Shown piece after piece: positions 27,266-36,669 of a stretch of DNA of 64,000 nucleotides (positions within the stretch are counted from its first letter, which is position 1; each line of letters begins with the position of its first letter). The notes below the pieces were generated by a model, which searched no databases, had not been told where the DNA came from, and saw only the letters and a list, made by a program, of their open reading frames with translations. The DNA lies in the NCBI GenBank assembly GCA_963718405.1, contig CAVQYZ010000004.1, forward strand, positions 62,001-126,000. The letters run 5' to 3'. The DNA comes from Bog-756 sp963718405 (lineage in GTDB: Bacteria > Actinomycetota > Acidimicrobiia > Acidimicrobiales > RAAP-2). The translations under genes and the position numbers were made by a program.

Positions 27266-29812
27266 ATGGCCGCGGCTACGGTCAAGGAGGTGATCCGATT
27301 CGCCGACTGCGAGTTGAACCTGGACCGCATCGTCCTGCGACGGGGTGGCGAGGAGATCCGGGTCGAGCCTCAGGTATTCGACGTGCTGGCCTACCTCGTC
27401 CAGCACCGCGGCACGGTGGTGCGCAAGGAGGAACTGCTCGACGCCATCTGGGGCGATCGATTCGTGAGCGAGTCCGCCCTCACCACGCGGATCAAGGCGG
27501 TCCGCCAGGCCGTCGGTGACGACGGCAGCCAGCAGTTGATCATCCGGACGGTGCATGGCAGGGGCTACGAGTTCGTGGCGGCGGTGGAGGAGATGGACGA
27601 GGGTCGGTCCGACGTGGCCCGGCTGCCCCTGGCCGCGGGAGCTTCCATCGGCGTCCGCCTGCAGCCGTTGATCGGTCGCGAGACGTTGCTGGAGCAGCTG
27701 GGCGAGATGATCGTCGACCACCGGCTGGTCACGTTGATCGGTCCGGGGGGCGTGGGGAAGACCTCGCTGGCCATGGAGCTGGCCCGCACGGTCGGTGGCC
27801 ACTTCGAGGACGGTGTCCACGTGGTGGAGTTGGTGGGCGTCATCGATCCGGACGCCACCGCCGCCGCTCTGGCCACGGCCGTCGACGTCAACCTGCGGAG
27901 GTCGAGCTCCATCGACGATGCCATCGTCGATCTGCTGCGCTCCCGGCACACACTGTTGGTGCTGGACAATTGCGAGCACCTCATCGAGCCGGTGGCCGAG
28001 CTGGTGGCGCGCCTCCTCCGCGACGCCCCGGCCATCTCGATCGTGGCCACCAGCCGCGAGCCCCTGGCGGTGGCCGGTGAGCGCCTCTGGACCGTGGACC
28101 CCCTGCCCACCGGGCCCGAGGATCTGTCGGCGTCCGATGCCGGGCTCGGCCAGCTGGCCGACATTCCGGCCGTGGCCCTCTTCGTGGCCCGGGCCAAGGC
28201 CGCCGATCCCTCCTTCGCCCTCGACGAGGCCACCGGTCCCCTGGTGGCCGAGATCTGCCGGCGCCTCGACGGGATCCCCCTGGCCATCGAGCTGGCGGCA
28301 GCCCGGGCCCGGGCCATCGGCGTGGTCGAAGTGGCCCAGCGGCTGGACCAGCGCTTCGGGGTGCTCAAAGCCATGCGGAGAGGGAGCGATCCGCGCCACC
28401 GGACCATGCACGACGCCATCAGCTGGTCGTACGACATGCTCGAACCTGACGAGCGGGACCTGTTCACCTCGCTGTCGGTGCTGGCCGGATCGTTCGATCT
28501 CCACTCGGCCGAAGCCATGGCGCCAGGGGTCGACACGCTCGACGTGTTGACCCGACTCACCGAGCGCTCCATGCTGGCCGTGCGTCCCCAGGCCGGGGGT
28601 TCGACCCGCTACGAGCTGCTCGAGACGCTCCGCGAGTACGGGCGGGCCCGCCTGAGTGACGCCCAGTCCGCCGAGCTGTTCGCCACCCACGCCCGGCATT
28701 TCGCGGCCGAGGCCGAAGCAGTGGAGGCGGAGCTGGGTGGTCCCGGTGAAGGTGATGCCAGCACCTGGGCAGGATCCTCGCTGGCCGACCTTCGGGCCGC
28801 CCAGCGCTTCGCCCTCGAGCTCGGGGCCTTCGACATCACCTTCGGTCTCATCGGCTCGATCCGTGAGTTCGCCATGCGGGCCATGCGCTACGAGGTCTTC
28901 ACCTGGGCCGACGCCGCCTGCCAGGCGCCGGGGGCGCTGGACCACCCCCTGGCCCCCCTGCTGACCGGGATCCGGGCCTACGGCGCCTGGGTACGCGGCG
29001 AATTCGATCTGGCGGTAAAGCTGGCGGAGGAGACCCGCCACCTCGAGGACCGGCTGTCGGTCTTTCCCAGTGGCCTGGCTGAGCGGACCTTGGCCAACGT
29101 GCTGTACCTGGAGGGCGACCCGACGAGGGGCCACGCCGAGGCCCTCCGCCAGATCGAGCTGGCCGAGGAGTCGGGGAACCGGTCGCGGCTGGTCCACGCC
29201 TGCTACCTGGGGGCGGTGGGCCACAGCTCCAACGACGCCTACGACGAGGCCGAATCCCTCATCGAACGGGCCCACCGGGCGGCCAAGCTGACGGCATCGC
29301 CGACCGACCTGGCCTCGGTGGCGGTGGCCCGCGGGTTTGCCAGCAGAACCGAGGACGAGGCCCTGGAGGCCTTCACCGCCAGTGCCCGCATAGCCCGTGC
29401 CGCCGGGAACCGCTGGATGCACGGGTTCGCCTTCACCGAGGCCAGTGGGCTGCTGGTCTCCCGGGGCCAGCTCGAGGTGGGGTGCGCCGGTCTGGCCGAC
29501 ATGGTCGGAGTCTGGGACCGCGCCGGGGACTGGTCCCAGCAGTGGCACACCTTGTCGCGCTGTGCCATCGCCCTGGATCAGATGGGCCAGGACGAGCTGG
29601 CCATCGAACTGCTCGGAGCCATCGAGAGGCACGCCATGCTGGGTGTGGCACCGATGTCGAGCACCCTGCACGACCTGGCCTTTGCCACCAGGGACCGGCT
29701 GGTGGACACCCTGGGGGCGGAGCGGGCGGGCGAACTGCTGGCCGCCGGCGCCATCTGCCCGGTCGAAGACATCGTGTTGCGGACCCGCCGGGCGCTCATC
29801 GGGGCCGGCTGA
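27266..29812 (+). CDS. winged-helix (OmpR-type) DNA-binding STAND ATPase regulator
   Basis: 848 aa. Residues about 8-105 are a trans_reg_C winged helix (VFDVLAYLVQHRGTVVRKEE, LTTRIKAVRQAVGDDG, RTVHGRGYEFVA). Residues about 130-400 are an NB-ARC-like ATPase with Walker A GPGGVGKTSLAMELA, Walker B TLLVLDNCEHLIEP and sensor ATSREPLAVAGERLW; GIPLAIELAAARARAI is the usual GLPLA motif. The C-terminal half is helical with TPR-like repeats (LEGDPTRGHAEALRQIELAE). Such proteins are ATP-switched transcription regulators with unknown ligands. The gene is divergent from the B12 repressor and shares its 117-bp control region, so light may also control it; this is inference. Confidence 0.87.
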   Translation: MAAATVKEVIRFADCELNLDRIVLRRGGEEIRVEPQVFDVLAYLVQHRGTVVRKEELLDAIWGDRFVSESALTTRIKAVRQAVGDDGSQQLIIRTVHGRGYEFVAAVEEMDEGRSDVARLPLAAGASIGVRLQPLIGRETLLEQLGEMIVDHRLVTLIGPGGVGKTSLAMELARTVGGHFEDGVHVVELVGVIDPDATAAALATAVDVNLRRSSSIDDAIVDLLRSRHTLLVLDNCEHLIEPVAELVARLLRDAPAISIVATSREPLAVAGERLWTVDPLPTGPEDLSASDAGLGQLADIPAVALFVARAKAADPSFALDEATGPLVAEICRRLDGIPLAIELAAARARAIGVVEVAQRLDQRFGVLKAMRRGSDPRHRTMHDAISWSYDMLEPDERDLFTSLSVLAGSFDLHSAEAMAPGVDTLDVLTRLTERSMLAVRPQAGGSTRYELLETLREYGRARLSDAQSAELFATHARHFAAEAEAVEAELGGPGEGDASTWAGSSLADLRAAQRFALELGAFDITFGLIGSIREFAMRAMRYEVFTWADAACQAPGALDHPLAPLLTGIRAYGAWVRGEFDLAVKLAEETRHLEDRLSVFPSGLAERTLANVLYLEGDPTRGHAEALRQIELAEESGNRSRLVHACYLGAVGHSSNDAYDEAESLIERAHRAAKLTASPTDLASVAVARGFASRTEDEALEAFTASARIARAAGNRWMHGFAFTEASGLLVSRGQLEVGCAGLADMVGVWDRAGDWSQQWHTLSRCAIALDQMGQDELAIELLGAIERHAMLGVAPMSSTLHDLAFATRDRLVDTLGAERAGELLAAGAICPVEDIVLRTRRALIGAG

Positions 29813-29821
29813 CCCCAGGCG

Positions 29822-31076
29822 TCAGCGTGACGTCAGGGTGCGGGCCCGACCGACGGACTCCAGGTACCCGACCAGGTGTTGACCGAGATCGGCGGCGTCG
29901 AGGCCCAGCCCGGCCAGCAGGTTCGAACGGCGACGCCGGAGGAAGGGGAGCCCCAGGAGGTAGAGGCCCGGCAGGCTGGCCACACCGCCGTCGTGGTCGA
30001 CCCGGCCGCGCCGGTCGAGGGCCCGGGGATCCAACCAGCCGTACGTGGGGCGGAAGCCGGTGGCCCAGACCACCGTCCCGAAGCGGGCCAGGTCGAGCTC
30101 GGTGGGCACCTGGTGGAGGACGGTCGGGCTCGGCTCGACGGCCGGGCCGACCAGATGGGCCATCCGGTGCCGGTCGACCCACTGGTCGATGCGGCGGAGG
30201 AGCCGGGCCTCCTTCAGATCGGCGTTGGCCACCAGGCTCCCCAGGCCCCCTGAGCACAACGCCGTCCGGCCCCGGACGGCCATGAGGCGCCCCACCGGTT
30301 GGACGCCGAGCTCCTGTAGCGAGGCGAGGTCCACCTCCCGTCCCTCGTCACTGCCGACCACCTGCACCGAGGCGTGCCGGCGGGCCCGCTGGAGGTCCTC
30401 CACCTCGTCCCACCGCTCGTCCAGCTGGCCGATCCGGTCCAGCCACCGGTAGATGTCCCATCCCCGGTACGAACGGGGCAACCGTATGTGCTCGCCGACG
30501 GCGATGGTCACCTCGCGGCCGGCCCGCGCCAGCTCGTCGGCGATCTGGACCCCGGAGGCCGAAGCTCCCACCACCAACACCCGGCCCCCGTCGTCGATCT
30601 GGGCCGGCCGTCGGTAGGACAGGGAGGTGAGCTGTTGCGACGGCCTGGGGGAGTTCGGAGGCCAGAGCCGGCACCCGGGGCTCACTGGACCCCCCGGTAG
30701 CCGCCACCACGGCGTCGCACCGCCAGGTCCCCCCGGTGGTGCGGACCTCGAATCCGGAGCCGGTTCGACACGCCGCCTCCACCTCGACTCCGACGTGGAG
30801 GGGCGGGTCGAAGGAGCGTCGGTAGGCCTCCAGGGTCGAGACGGTCTCCGCCGCGGTCATGTACCCGTCCGGGTCGTCACCCTCGTAGCGGGTGCCGGGC
30901 AGTGCCGTCATCCAGTTGGGGGTCAGCAGGCGGAGCGAGTCCCAGCGTTCGGTTCGCCACGAGTTGGCCACCTCTCCCCGTTCGAGCAGCACATGGTCGA
31001 TGCCGGCCCCGGTGAGGCCGTGGCTCATGGCCAGACCACCGGGGCCGGCTCCGACGATGACGACCGACGTATGCAC
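29822..31076 (-). CDS. NAD(P)/FAD-dependent monooxygenase-like oxidoreductase, one frameshift
   Basis: First frame: VVIVGAGPGGLAMSHGLTGA (FAD site), LLERGEVANSWRTERWDSLR and DAVVAATGGSSEPRVPALAS. Second frame: DDGGRVLVVGASASGVQIAD (NADPH site), LARFGTVVWATGFRPTYGWL and GLYLLGLPFLRRRRSNLLAG. The break is at about 30640, in the ELPQ... / ...SQQLTSLSYRRPAQ region. The whole protein is about 417 aa, resembling flavin-containing monooxygenases of the TrkA-type or ArsO-like group. It lies 30 bp downstream of the OsmC gene on the same strand, so the two probably form an operon. Substrate unknown. Confidence 0.85.
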
Positions 31077-31106
31077 TGTCAGGCTCTCCGTAGCGCCTGG
31101 TGTGGT

Positions 31107-31670
31107 TCAGGCCACCGTGACCTGGACGGTGGTGGGGTTGGTGATGATGTCGAAGACCGCGGATCGCTTCTGGGACTGCGCCACGATGGCCTCGATGTCG
31201 GCGGGACTGGCATCGGCGTCGATGTCGAACCGCACGTCGATGCGGTCGAAGCCGTTGCGGACGTCAGCGTCGATGCCGAGGATGCCCTGGAGGTCCATCC
31301 CCCCCTGCACGGTGGCGGTCACCGAGCGCAGCTGGACGCCGCGGTTGGTGGCCACGGTGGCCACGCCGGCGGTCAGGCAGGAGGCCAGGGCCCCGAGGAC
31401 GATCTCCGGAGGGGTCACCCCGTTGTCCTCCGAGGCGAAGACCTCGGGGTGGTCCGCCTCGATGGTGTAGGCCTGCCGGTGGGAGTGCTGGTCGCCGAGG
31501 CCGGAGAAGTCGGTGATGGTGGAGCGGCTGTGCGTGCCGCTCACCCACTCGCAGCGGGCCCGCCACTGGAACTGCGCGGCCTCGGGCGCATCGGTCAGCG
31601 CCTGGCGGGCGCCCCGGAGGGCCTCGATGTTGACGCCGTTGTCGACGGTGGGGGCTTCGGTCTGGGTCAT
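31107..31670 (-). CDS. OsmC family protein
   Basis: 187 aa. OsmC/Ohr fold with the first conserved Cys in VLGALASCLTAGVATVAT. The second position, usually a Cys in peroxidase members, reads QKRSAVFDIITNPT, with Ser instead, so a two-Cys peroxidase mechanism is doubtful. The central SRSTITDFSGLGDQHSHRQA segment and HPEVFASEDNGVTPPEIVLG are typical of a non-Ohr OsmC subgroup. It is first in an operon with a flavin oxidoreductase and divergent from a methyltransferase gene. Confidence 0.88.
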   Translation of the reverse strand: MTQTEAPTVDNGVNIEALRGARQALTDAPEAAQFQWRARCEWVSGTHSRSTITDFSGLGDQHSHRQAYTIEADHPEVFASEDNGVTPPEIVLGALASCLTAGVATVATNRGVQLRSVTATVQGGMDLQGILGIDADVRNGFDRIDVRFDIDADASPADIEAIVAQSQKRSAVFDIITNPTTVQVTVA

Positions 31671-31841
31671 GGTGGGTCCTCTCGGTCGGTGTGCGACAGC
31701 GGGATGTCGTCGCTGACTCCACTATCGGGGATGGCCGCCCGCAGGTCATGAAGACGGGGTGGTTATCCCCTGACCGTCGTCACCAGGAGATCTTCACAAG
31801 AACTTCAAGACTTGTCCGATCGCCGGCCTGATGATGGAACC

Positions 31842-32663
31842 ATGACATCCCACTACGAAGACACGGACACGGCGGTACCGCCCCACCGCTGGGAGGAGGC
31901 GGGGGAGGCCTGGGGGAGCCGGGCCGTCGACTGGTCGTGCCTCTACGAGCACTACTCGCTCGACGTGTTGGTGGCGCTGCTCCCGAGGCTCGGCGTCGGC
32001 CCGGGGACCTCGCTCCTCGACGTGGCCTGCGGTTCGGGATTGGCCGTCCGGGTGGCCGCGGGCATGGGGGCCGACGTGGCCGGCATCGACGCCGCCGCCG
32101 AGCTCATCGGGGTGGCGTGCGACCGCACCCCGACCGCGGACCTGCGGGTCGGGTCGATGTTCGAGCTCCCCTGGGCCGACGGGCGGTTCGACGCCGTCCT
32201 GTCGGTGAACGGCATCTGGGGCGGCTGCGGGGTGGCGCTGGAGGAAGCCCATCGGGTGCTGCGACCCGGGGGGCTGGTGGCCATCAGCTTTTGGGGGCCG
32301 GGGCCACCCCTGGACATCCGGGAGGTGTTCAAGGTCTTTGCGTCGCACGCTCCCGAGCAGCACCGGAACTCCATGCGACGCCTCAACGACATCGCCGCGC
32401 CGGGCGTGGCCGAGGAGATGTTGGAGAGGAGTGGCTTCTCGGTGCTGGAGCGCGGCGGTCGGGTCTCGACCATGGAATGGCCGGACGCCGACACGGCATG
32501 GCGGGCCATATCCAGCGTGGGACAGGCGGTTCCGGCCCTGGGCTCGACCGATGCGACCATCCTGCGCCAGGCCGTGCTGGCCGCCCTCGAGCCGTGCCGG
32601 GATCGGCGTGGGGTGTACCGCACCCGCAGCGACCACCAGTTCGTGGTGGCCAGACGGCGGTAG
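31842..32663 (+). CDS. class I SAM-dependent methyltransferase
   Basis: 273 aa. ATG 31842 selected; an in-frame extension to 31812 has no start support. SAM motif I LLDVACGSGLAVRVAAGMG, acidic loop AGIDAAAELI, motif post I RVGSMFELPWADGRFDAVLS and motif III RVLRPGGLVAISFWGPG are all present, as in Methyltransf_11/25 proteins. The acceptor is unknown and no pathway genes are adjacent. Confidence 0.85.
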   Translation: MTSHYEDTDTAVPPHRWEEAGEAWGSRAVDWSCLYEHYSLDVLVALLPRLGVGPGTSLLDVACGSGLAVRVAAGMGADVAGIDAAAELIGVACDRTPTADLRVGSMFELPWADGRFDAVLSVNGIWGGCGVALEEAHRVLRPGGLVAISFWGPGPPLDIREVFKVFASHAPEQHRNSMRRLNDIAAPGVAEEMLERSGFSVLERGGRVSTMEWPDADTAWRAISSVGQAVPALGSTDATILRQAVLAALEPCRDRRGVYRTRSDHQFVVARRR

Positions 32664-32796
32664 TCGGGAGTCACGCTACGGGGCTCGACAGGCTCAGCCG
32701 GTAGGATCCCGACGGTTCAGCTGCCGCCGAGGCGGGGCGGAAGGTTGACGGATCACCACCACCCGTCCAGGTGCCGGGCAGAGGGGGAGTCGGTGC

Positions 32797-34242
32797 GTGA
32801 TGCCGCAGGGGGTTCAGAGCGCCGGAAGAGCTTCGGCGGTGCCCGGTGGGCCTTCCTTGAGAGGCGGGCGACCGGCGCACCATGGCCGTCCCCAGGTCTG
32901 GGTGGTGGCGAGCCTGGCCGTCGCAGTGCTCTCGGCCTGCGCGGCCACCGGGCCGGCCGCCGAGACCCAGGCGGCACCGCCAGCACGGCCAAGGCCGGGA
33001 CGGTCTCGCCCAAGGACTCCCCGGACCACCGTGGCGCACCAGGCCACATCGACCTCGGCCCCGGCCCGACCGGCCGCCACTACCTGGTCTCTGGTCACGG
33101 AGCCCGACCAGGGGATGGGGGCCATCTACTCGCTGATGTCCAGCCCCCGGCACACCCTCGATATGACCATGTACGAGCTCTCCGATCCTCAGGCGGTGGC
33201 CATCCTGGAGGCCGACGCCCACCGGGGCGTGGTGGTGCGGGTCCTACTGGACAGCGAGTACGAGAGCTCCTACAACCAGCCCGCCTTCACCTCGCTCAGC
33301 TCCAACGGGGTCCAGGTCCGCTGGGCCCCCTCCGGCACCATCTTCCATCAGAAGACCATCACCGTGGACGATCGGACCTCGGCCATCATGACCCTCAACC
33401 TGACCAGTGCCTACTACCCGACGTCCCGGGACTTCGCCGTGGTCACATCGGATGCTCAGGATGTGGCCGCCGTCGAACAGGTCTTCAACCAGGACTGGAG
33501 CGGGTCGGGAGCGCCGGTGGCGGGCCCGACCGGCCTCGACCTGGTGTGGTCCCCCGGGGCGGAGGGCCCCATCGTGTCGCTCATCGACTCCGCCCGGACC
33601 TCCCTGCTCATCGAGAACGAGGAGATGGACGACCCCGCCGTGACGAGCGCCCTGGAGGCCGCGGCCCAGCGGGGGGTCAAGGTGGAGGTGGTCATGACCT
33701 ACTCGTCGTCGTGGGCCGACGCCTTCGGCCAGTTGGTTGGCGCCGGCGTGAAGGTGAGCACCTACCCCAGCAACGGTCCGCTCTACATCCACGCCAAGGT
33801 GGTTGTGGCGGACGGAGCGTCGGTGTTCCTCGGCAGCCAGAACTTCTCCGTGTCGAGCCTCGACTACAACCGGGAGCTGGGCATCATCACCGGCAATCCG
33901 GCACTGGTCGGAGCGGTCTCCCGGACCGTCAGCGCAGACTTCGCCGGAGCGACCCCGTTTCAGGTCCCCACCGCCACCCCTGGTGCCAGCCCGCCGGCCA
34001 CCGGTGGAGGGCCGTCGTGCCGTGCCACGGCGGCGCCGGCCAACGACGGGTACCCCGAGGACTACGACGTCTTGGTGACCTCCAACCAGCCGGACCAAAA
34101 GGCCACGGCGTCAGACGCCAGCAACAGCTGGAGCGAGTACACCAACGGATCCGGGTCGGCGACGATTCTCCTCTACCACACCAGTCCGGGCGAGGAGATC
34201 ACGGTGGCGGTCGGCGGCGCCCAGTGCTCGACCAGCGCCTAG
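32797..34242 (+). CDS. phospholipase D-like lipoprotein with two HKD motifs
   Basis: 481 aa; GTG 32797 or the adjoining ATG 32800, with GAGGGGGA upstream. The leader WVVASLAVAVLSAC-A contains a lipobox (LSAC), so the protein is probably anchored outside the membrane. An Ala/Pro/Arg linker follows. Two phosphodiesterase motifs are complete: H-Q-K-T-I-T-V-D-D (with TSAIMTLNLTSAYY) and H-A-K-V-V-V-A-D-G (with VFLGSQNFSVSSLDYNREL), giving the paired His/Lys active site of the PLD superfamily. Secreted members are phospholipases or nucleases; which applies is unclear. The C-terminal 90 residues form an extra domain with two Cys. It ends overlapping the convergent monooxygenase gene by 44 bp. Confidence 0.85.
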   Translation: MMPQGVQSAGRASAVPGGPSLRGGRPAHHGRPQVWVVASLAVAVLSACAATGPAAETQAAPPARPRPGRSRPRTPRTTVAHQATSTSAPARPAATTWSLVTEPDQGMGAIYSLMSSPRHTLDMTMYELSDPQAVAILEADAHRGVVVRVLLDSEYESSYNQPAFTSLSSNGVQVRWAPSGTIFHQKTITVDDRTSAIMTLNLTSAYYPTSRDFAVVTSDAQDVAAVEQVFNQDWSGSGAPVAGPTGLDLVWSPGAEGPIVSLIDSARTSLLIENEEMDDPAVTSALEAAAQRGVKVEVVMTYSSSWADAFGQLVGAGVKVSTYPSNGPLYIHAKVVVADGASVFLGSQNFSVSSLDYNRELGIITGNPALVGAVSRTVSADFAGATPFQVPTATPGASPPATGGGPSCRATAAPANDGYPEDYDVLVTSNQPDQKATASDASNSWSEYTNGSGSATILLYHTSPGEEITVAVGGAQCSTSA

Positions 34243-36091
34243 CGCCTGTCTGCCTCTCCAAGGGCGCCGGCTGATCGAACCGGCGGTCTGGCTCTTGCTC
34301 GGCCGGCTCTGCCCGTTGCACCTTCACTCCGGCGAAGTCGGGTGCCTGGCGCCACCGCTCGAGGTAGCCGACGTACTCCAGGAGGCTTCCGGAGTAGGTG
34401 AGATTCCGGGCGGCTCGGGTGTCTATGGCCTGCTGCTCGCTGTTGTAGAAGCTGGGCGTGCAGCTTTGGAAGTAGCGGGCCCCGCCGATTCCCACACGGT
34501 GGAGCACGGCCAGCCACTCGTCCTCGGCGGCCTCCTCGGGCTCGATGGCGGTGATGCCCTGTTCCACGCAGGCCTCCACGATGGAAGCCACGTGCTTGGC
34601 CGACTCGGAGAGAAGGTGCGAGAAGTTGGTGCCAAACCCCCCTTGGACCAGGCTGATCAGGAGCAGGTTGGGAAACCCACTGGCCAGCACCCCGTGCAGG
34701 GTGTGGGCGCCCTCGGCCCACCGCTCCGAGAGCCTCACCCCGTGTCGACCCTTGGGGTCAAAGCCGAGCCGCTGGTGCAGATCGGTGGTGACCTCGAAGC
34801 CGGAGGCGTAGATCAGCAGGTCCACCGGGTACTCGACCCCGTTCACCACGGGGCCGCGGGTGGTCAGCTTGTCGACGCCGCGCCCGTTGGTGTCCACCAG
34901 GTGGACGTTGGGCCGGTTGAACGCCGGGAGATACTCGTCGTGAAAGCAGACCCGCTTGCAGTGCTTGCCCCAGTAGGGCTTGAGCTTCTCGGCCGTCTCG
35001 GGGTCCTCGACGATCTCGTCGACCCGGCGCCGGATGGCTTCCATGGTCTCGAAGTCGGACCGTTCGAGGGCCTCGGCCTCTTCCTCCGAAGCGGCCTCCC
35101 GGGTATCGACCCACATCACTTCGGTCCACCCGTCATGGACCAGGTCCACCTCGGGTTGGGCCCCGGTCACCGCCTGGGTGAAGTTGACGATCCGCTTCTC
35201 CTGCCACCCGGGTTCGAGACTCTGGAACCACTCGACGTCGGTGGGCTGCTGGTCGCGGACTCCCACCGCCCCCGGGGTTCGCTGGAAGACGTACAGCTCC
35301 TGGGCCACCCGGGCGATCTGGGGCACCACCTGCACCGCGGTGGCCCCGGTGCCGATGATGCCGACGCGCTTGCCGGCCAGGCCGTCCATGGGCTCGGTGG
35401 GGCTGCCGCCGGTATAGCGGTAGTCCCACCTGCTGGTGTGGAAGGACTTGCCCTCGAACTCCTCGATCCCGGGGATCCCCGGCAACTTGGCCTTGTGCAG
35501 GATGCCCCCGGCCAGCACCACGAAACGGCTGGACAGCCTGTCGCCGCGGGAGGTGGTGACCAGCCAGCGCCGTGCTTCCTCGTCCCACTCGGCCCCGGTC
35601 ACGTCGGTCTGGAAGAGGGCATGGGGGTACAGGTCGAAGGTGCGGGCCAGAAGCTGGCAGTACCCGTAGATTTCGGTGGCGCTGGCATACCGCTCCGACG
35701 GCATGAACCCGGTGTCCTCGAGGAGGGGTAGGTAGGTGTACGACTCCACGTCGCACATGCAGCCCGGGTACCGGTTCCAGTACCAGGTGCCGCCGAAGTC
35801 TCCGGCCTTCTCCACGATCCGGAAGTCGTTGATCCCGTGCTTGGTGAGGTCAATGGCCGTCAGCATGCCGGCGAAGCCGCCACCCACGATGACCACGGTG
35901 GTCTCTTCGACCGCCGGATCCCGGGTGAAGCCGGGCTCTACATAAGGATCCCGGTCGAGGTCCTCGAACTCGCCCTTCAGCTCCCGCCACTGGGCCATGC
36001 CCTCCGGACGCAGGCGCTTCTGCTGCTCCAGCCGGTACCGCTGGCGCAGCTGGTCGATCGATGGGCCCTCTGCGGTGTCGTCCTGTCCCAT
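34199..36091 (-). CDS. Baeyer-Villiger-type flavin monooxygenase
   Basis: About 630 aa from ATG 36091, which has a purine-rich GGGGAAGAG upstream; ATG 36124 is an in-frame alternative. FAD motif VVIVGGGFAGMLTAIDLTKH, GGTWYWNRYPGCMCDVESY, the Baeyer-Villiger fingerprint FEGKSFHTSRWDYRY (FxGxxxHxxxWD), NADPH motif VGIIGTGATAVQVVPQIA and LLIYASGFEVTTDL. The about 60-residue N-terminal extension and long C-terminus fit type I BVMOs acting on ketones such as steroids or cyclic ketones. The last 14 or so codons overlap the PLD gene and look non-homologous, so the natural end may be slightly earlier. Confidence 0.88.
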   Translation of the reverse strand: MGQDDTAEGPSIDQLRQRYRLEQQKRLRPEGMAQWRELKGEFEDLDRDPYVEPGFTRDPAVEETTVVIVGGGFAGMLTAIDLTKHGINDFRIVEKAGDFGGTWYWNRYPGCMCDVESYTYLPLLEDTGFMPSERYASATEIYGYCQLLARTFDLYPHALFQTDVTGAEWDEEARRWLVTTSRGDRLSSRFVVLAGGILHKAKLPGIPGIEEFEGKSFHTSRWDYRYTGGSPTEPMDGLAGKRVGIIGTGATAVQVVPQIARVAQELYVFQRTPGAVGVRDQQPTDVEWFQSLEPGWQEKRIVNFTQAVTGAQPEVDLVHDGWTEVMWVDTREAASEEEAEALERSDFETMEAIRRRVDEIVEDPETAEKLKPYWGKHCKRVCFHDEYLPAFNRPNVHLVDTNGRGVDKLTTRGPVVNGVEYPVDLLIYASGFEVTTDLHQRLGFDPKGRHGVRLSERWAEGAHTLHGVLASGFPNLLLISLVQGGFGTNFSHLLSESAKHVASIVEACVEQGITAIEPEEAAEDEWLAVLHRVGIGGARYFQSCTPSFYNSEQQAIDTRAARNLTYSGSLLEYVGYLERWRQAPDFAGVKVQRAEPAEQEPDRRFDQPAPLERQTGARRWSSTGRRRPPP

Positions 36092-36247
36092 GGCTGTCTG
36101 TCGCTCTTCCCCTGTGGATGGCAATGGCCGGCTCGATGACTCGTAAGGCGTGACGATCCTGACACGCCCACCATCAGAGTACGAAGCAGCCGCTGACCTC
36201 TGAGCGGCCAGGCCCGTCGGTCGAACCTGCGGCTTCGATAGGCGGGA

Positions 36248-36550
36248 TCAGAACAGGTCCGCCACCTCGGGGTCGATGTATCGGTGGATGTCCATACCGG
36301 CCAGTCCCAGGTCGCCGAGGCTGCTCCCGAAGGCCGCGAAATGCGGGGTGCCGAAGTGCTCGGTGAGGGCCTCTTGGGACTCCCACTCCTCGAAGATCCG
36401 GAACCGGCCTCGGACGTCCGGATCGGCCCAGAGGCCGTAGGCGTGGCATCCCGCCTCCTTCAGCGACTCGGTCGAGACGGTGCGAGCGAGTTCCACCAGG
36501 CGGTCATGGGATGACGGCTCGACGGTCATGATTCCGGAAACGATGATCAT
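36248..36550 (-). CDS. antibiotic biosynthesis monooxygenase (ABM) domain protein
   Basis: 100 aa. A single ABM ferredoxin-like domain: IIVSGIMTVEPSSHDRLVEL, AGCHAYGLWADPDVRGRF, and IFEEWESQEALTEHFGTPHF, the conserved E-x-W...L-x-x-H pattern. These small dimeric proteins are cofactor-free oxygenases or heme-degrading-like enzymes, but many act on unknown quinols or aldehydes. Stand-alone gene between two opposite or distant units. Confidence 0.87.
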   Translation of the reverse strand: MIIVSGIMTVEPSSHDRLVELARTVSTESLKEAGCHAYGLWADPDVRGRFRIFEEWESQEALTEHFGTPHFAAFGSSLGDLGLAGMDIHRYIDPEVADLF

Positions 36551-36669
36551 GGGCCCGACTCTACGGCGACGATCCCCTCACGTGCACGGCCCGCCCCGTC
36601 GTATGGCCTCTCTGCATTGGTGGCCACCGCCACGGCGAGGCACTATAGGGACCAGGAGGTTGTCAGATC

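Noticed and set aside
27185..29671. 828-codon open frame antisense to the winged-helix/STAND gene
   Set aside because: Gly/Gln/His-rich composition typical of the shadow of a high-GC gene; the plus strand has Walker A/B and HTH motifs.
33244..34098. 284-codon minus-strand open frame inside the PLD gene
   Set aside because: Shadow frame rich in Gly/Val/His; the plus strand carries both HKD motifs and a lipobox.
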